Assembly: GCA_036276695.1 (NCBI GenBank) | Contig: DASUOI010000050.1 | Location: 1-8,615, forward strand | From: JANWLD01 sp036276695 | GTDB taxonomy: Bacteria; Patescibacteriota; Saccharimonadia; Saccharimonadales; 2-12-FULL-41-12 | DNA length: 8,615 nt | Direction of reading: 5' to 3' | Shown here: piece after piece, positions 7,200 through 8,615 of the stretch | Layout: each line of letters opens with the position of its first letter | Numbering within the stretch: position 1 is the stretch's first letter | Position numbers and translations under genes: made by a program | Notes under the pieces: model-generated | The model's database searches: none | What the model was told of the DNA's origin: nothing | What the model saw: only the letters and a program-made list of their open reading frames with translations

Positions 7200-7206
7200 T
7201 GTTTTG
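7179..7206. terminator. Perfect 28-bp palindrome, likely bidirectional terminator of the Cas2-like gene
   Basis: The arm CAAAACAGGTCCGG is followed directly by its exact reverse complement. As RNA it folds into a 12-bp stem with a GGCC loop, GC-rich at the tip, with A4 before and U4 after on either strand. It begins 6 bp past the TAA at 7212, where a factor-independent terminator would sit. The U tract is short. The same core also belongs to the inverted repeat, so an operator role is possible as well. Confidence 0.6.
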
Positions 7207-7211
7207 CAAGT

Positions 7212-7691
7212 TTATATTTCTACTTGTGCGGCTTCATAGACACGAACGTATTCTTGCAAGTTCATTTTATCTATTTCGACTCGCAGATATTCTCTGTAAT
7301 CGTATTCAGTTTCCCAAACGCTTTGTTGAACTTTCCTGAAAGATAGCTCCTGCAGGATCAGGCGCAACCGGCGTCTTTTTTGTCTTTCTTCTTCAGGTAT
7401 ATCGAATATGACTATCAGATTTGCCCCGAACTTAAGGCGCGTCGGTTTATAAAGCTTTGCTTTTGCCCGGCCTCTTTCTGTCAGCCGCGGTATATTCTTT
7501 TCATCCAGCTTGATAAGACCCTTCCTTATAGAGCGGTAGTAGGCGCTTTCAAGGGAGCGTTTTTTATGTCCGCTTTTCTTTTCAAGCTCATTAAAGAACA
7601 AAGACGGCTTGAATGACAGCAGTAGGTTCGCTTCTGTATAAGGTATAAAAGCTTTAAGGAGATATTTTGTAGCTTCGCTTGGCCTTCTCAT
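7212..7691 (-). CDS. Winged-helix plus Cas2-like protein (PaaX-like), orphan
   Basis: A 159-residue protein with two parts. Residues about 20-80 look like the winged helix-turn-helix of PaaX-type repressors (SLESAYYRSIRKGLIKLDE, then LTERGRAKA). Residues 89-159 are a Cas2-like ferredoxin fold: LIVIFDIPEEER (92-103) at the first strand, RRRLRLILQEL (106-116), then VQQSVWE (121-127). Asp97 stands where Cas2 nucleases have their catalytic Asp and where PaaX also has FDIPE. The PaaX C-terminal domain is absent. Similar proteins are often labelled Cas2 in Patescibacteria, but no CRISPR array or cas1 is here. I chose the ATG at 7691 because TATTAT ends 6 bases before it with TTGACC 18 bases further up. 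A TTG at 7727 would add 12 residues but overlaps that -35. The gene is bracketed by inverted repeats and diverges from trhO. A DNA-binding regulator is likelier than an active nuclease. Confidence 0.85.
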   Translation of the reverse strand: MRRPSEATKYLLKAFIPYTEANLLLSFKPSLFFNELEKKSGHKKRSLESAYYRSIRKGLIKLDEKNIPRLTERGRAKAKLYKPTRLKFGANLIVIFDIPEEERQKRRRLRLILQELSFRKVQQSVWETEYDYREYLRVEIDKMNLQEYVRVYEAAQVEI

Positions 7692-7697
7692 TAGAAA

Positions 7698-7727
7698 ATA
7701 ATATTCAATTTTGGTCCGGCCGGTCAA
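7698..7727 (-). promoter_or_regulatory. Promoter of the Cas2-like gene, -35 inside the inverted repeat
   Basis: On the minus strand TTGACC (7722-7727, 5 of 6), an 18-base spacer and TATTAT (7698-7703, 5 of 6) place the start at the ATG at 7691, so the mRNA would be leaderless. The spacer contains most of the GGCCGG palindrome, an ideal spot for self-repression by a winged-helix protein. Confidence 0.5.
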
Positions 7728-7737
7728 GTTTTGGCGG
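7713..7737 (-). repeat. Right copy of the 25-bp inverted repeat
   Basis: On the minus strand it starts CCGCCAAAAC and ends CCGGCCGGACC, like the left copy at 7175-7199, with TTGA in place of AGGT between these blocks. That change breaks the perfect palindrome but creates the -35 box of the Cas2-like gene. The CCGGCCGG core (7716-7723) stays symmetric. The outer end lies 20 bp before the trhO extended -10. Confidence 0.75.
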
Positions 7738-7757
7738 GAATTTTTGGGAAGGTTTTT

Positions 7758-7766
7758 TGGTATAAT
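7758..7766 (+). promoter_or_regulatory. trhO promoter, extended -10, nearly leaderless
   Basis: TGGTATAAT is a perfect extended -10 that ends 9 bases before the ATG at 7776. No clear -35 is seen. A leader of about 3 bases is predicted and there is no Shine-Dalgarno. Confidence 0.55.
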
Positions 7767-7775
7767 TATTTGTTA

Positions 7776-8615
7776 ATGAATAAGGTGATTCTATTTTATA
7801 AGTTCACTCCTGTTGCTGACCCGGAGATGACCATGCGCTGGCAGCGCGAGCTTTGCACCCGCCTAGGTTTAAAGGGCCGGATAATAATCAGCGAGCACGG
7901 TATAAATGGCACGCTCGCGGGAGAGCTTAAAAATCTGCGCCAGTATAAATCACAGATGAATGCCAGCGGAGTCTTCAGGGGGATTCAGTACAAATGGAGC
8001 GATGGCCAAGGCCGCGAGTTTCCGCGTTTAAGCGTAAAAGTTCGTCCGGAGCTAGTAGCATTTAATAAGTCGGACGAAATTGAACTCAGCGAAAAGGGTA
8101 TTAAAAATGGCGGTAAGCACCTAAAACCAGCGCAAGTTCATGAGCTTGTGGAGAAATACGGCGATGACGTAGTGTTCTTTGACGGGCGCAACCAATACGA
8201 AGCCCAAGTAGGCCGTTTCAAGAATGCAGTCATACCCGATGTGAAGAATACGCGGGATTTTCCAAAGGAAATTGAATCCGGTAAATACGATGATTTGAAA
8301 AATAAAAAGGTCGTTACATATTGCACCGGCGGTATACGCTGCGAAGTCCTATCCGTACTTATGAAAAACCGCGGGTTCGAAGAGGTTTACCAGATAGACG
8401 GCGGTATAGTGAAATACGGTGAAAAATATGCGGATGACGGCCTCTGGGAAGGCAACCTGTATATTTTCGATGGACGTATGAGCCATAAATTCTCCGACAA
8501 AGCCAAAGACATCGGCGAGTGCGTGCACTGCAGCGGCAAAACCAGCAATTTTGAAAATTGCGCGGACGTATCCTGCAACCGCTTGGTTTTAATCTGCGAG
8601 GGTTGCCGGGAACAA
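7776..8615 (+). CDS. trhO: tRNA uridine(34) hydroxylase TrhO, rhodanese-like, 3' end missing
   Basis: TrhO (YceA family) hydroxylates uridine 34 in the wobble position of certain tRNAs, the first step to 5-(carboxy)methoxyuridine. The visible 280 codons reach the window edge with no stop. Family members are about 310-350 residues, so roughly 30-70 residues are missing. The N-terminal domain carries the typical ILFYKFTPVADPE and the IIISEHGINGTLAG block. A rhodanese domain (about 120-225) includes FFDGRNQYEAQVGRFKNAV and the active-site loop CTGGIRCE with Cys183. The C-terminal part has the family's cysteine cluster (ECVHC at 248-252, then SCNRL and CEGC), probably metal-binding or structural. 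The ATG at 7776 sits 9 bases after TATAAT. It diverges from the Cas2-like gene with 84 bp between them, and that stretch holds one inverted-repeat copy. Confidence 0.95.
   Translation, partial: MNKVILFYKFTPVADPEMTMRWQRELCTRLGLKGRIIISEHGINGTLAGELKNLRQYKSQMNASGVFRGIQYKWSDGQGREFPRLSVKVRPELVAFNKSDEIELSEKGIKNGGKHLKPAQVHELVEKYGDDVVFFDGRNQYEAQVGRFKNAVIPDVKNTRDFPKEIESGKYDDLKNKKVVTYCTGGIRCEVLSVLMKNRGFEEVYQIDGGIVKYGEKYADDGLWEGNLYIFDGRMSHKFSDKAKDIGECVHCSGKTSNFENCADVSCNRLVLICEGCREQ

Noticed and set aside
7077..7346. 89-residue plus-strand frame crossing the palindrome
   Set aside because: It reads through the terminator-like palindrome and antisense to the conserved Cas2-like domain. There is no ribosome site.
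7212..7691. CRISPR-Cas locus suggested by the Cas2-like protein
   Set aside because: No regularly spaced repeats, cas1 or effector genes are present. The protein has a PaaX-like winged helix.

Overview
The window looks like compact chromosomal DNA from a small-genome bacterium of the Candidate Phyla Radiation (Patescibacteria), with Saccharibacteria as a tentative guess. The signs are tightly packed genes with almost no space between convergent stops, moderate GC, frequent ATA isoleucine codons, the standard code (every gene with its 3' end inside the window stops at TAA or TAG, with no internal TGA), a bL25 with a long acidic tail, and a stand-alone winged-helix/Cas2-like protein of a kind common in that group. 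The lineage is inferred from gene content and style, not proven.

Layout from left to right. A small membrane-protein gene runs off the left edge on the minus strand (1-263). It shares a 135-bp divergent promoter region with uvrA (399-3209), the damage-recognition ATPase of nucleotide excision repair. A 168-residue protein I do not recognise follows 7 bp later (3217-3723). It meets a DedA-family membrane protein gene on the minus strand (3720-4337) tail to tail, sharing the bases TTAA. DedA and the ribosomal protein bL25 gene (4429-5187) diverge from interleaved promoters. bL25 abuts, with no gap, the end of a half-size ABC exporter gene on the minus strand (5188-6975). After a 236-bp intergenic stretch comes a 159-residue winged-helix plus Cas2-like (PaaX-like) protein on the minus strand (7212-7691). 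The tRNA uridine hydroxylase/rhodanese gene trhO (7776 to the right edge) diverges from it.

The most unusual structure is at 7175-7737. The lone HTH-Cas2-like gene is bracketed by a 25-bp inverted repeat (22 of 25 positions identical) built on a GGCCGG palindrome. The copy downstream of the gene is a perfect 28-bp palindrome that looks like a terminator. The copy upstream carries the gene's own -35 box. Outside both copies there is an outward-facing TGGTATAAT promoter, one reading towards trhO and one towards the ABC exporter. This could be an autoregulatory operator pair controlling two neighbours, or a very small mobile or REP-like unit that carries a Cas2-fold protein. The sequence alone does not decide between them.

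A second theme is expression style. Five of the eight genes have a -10 box only 6 to 11 bases before the start codon, which implies leaderless or nearly leaderless mRNAs. Only the ABC exporter has a textbook Shine-Dalgarno sequence. No tRNA, rRNA, CRISPR array or recognisable transposase is present. No gene-free stretch exceeds 300 bases.
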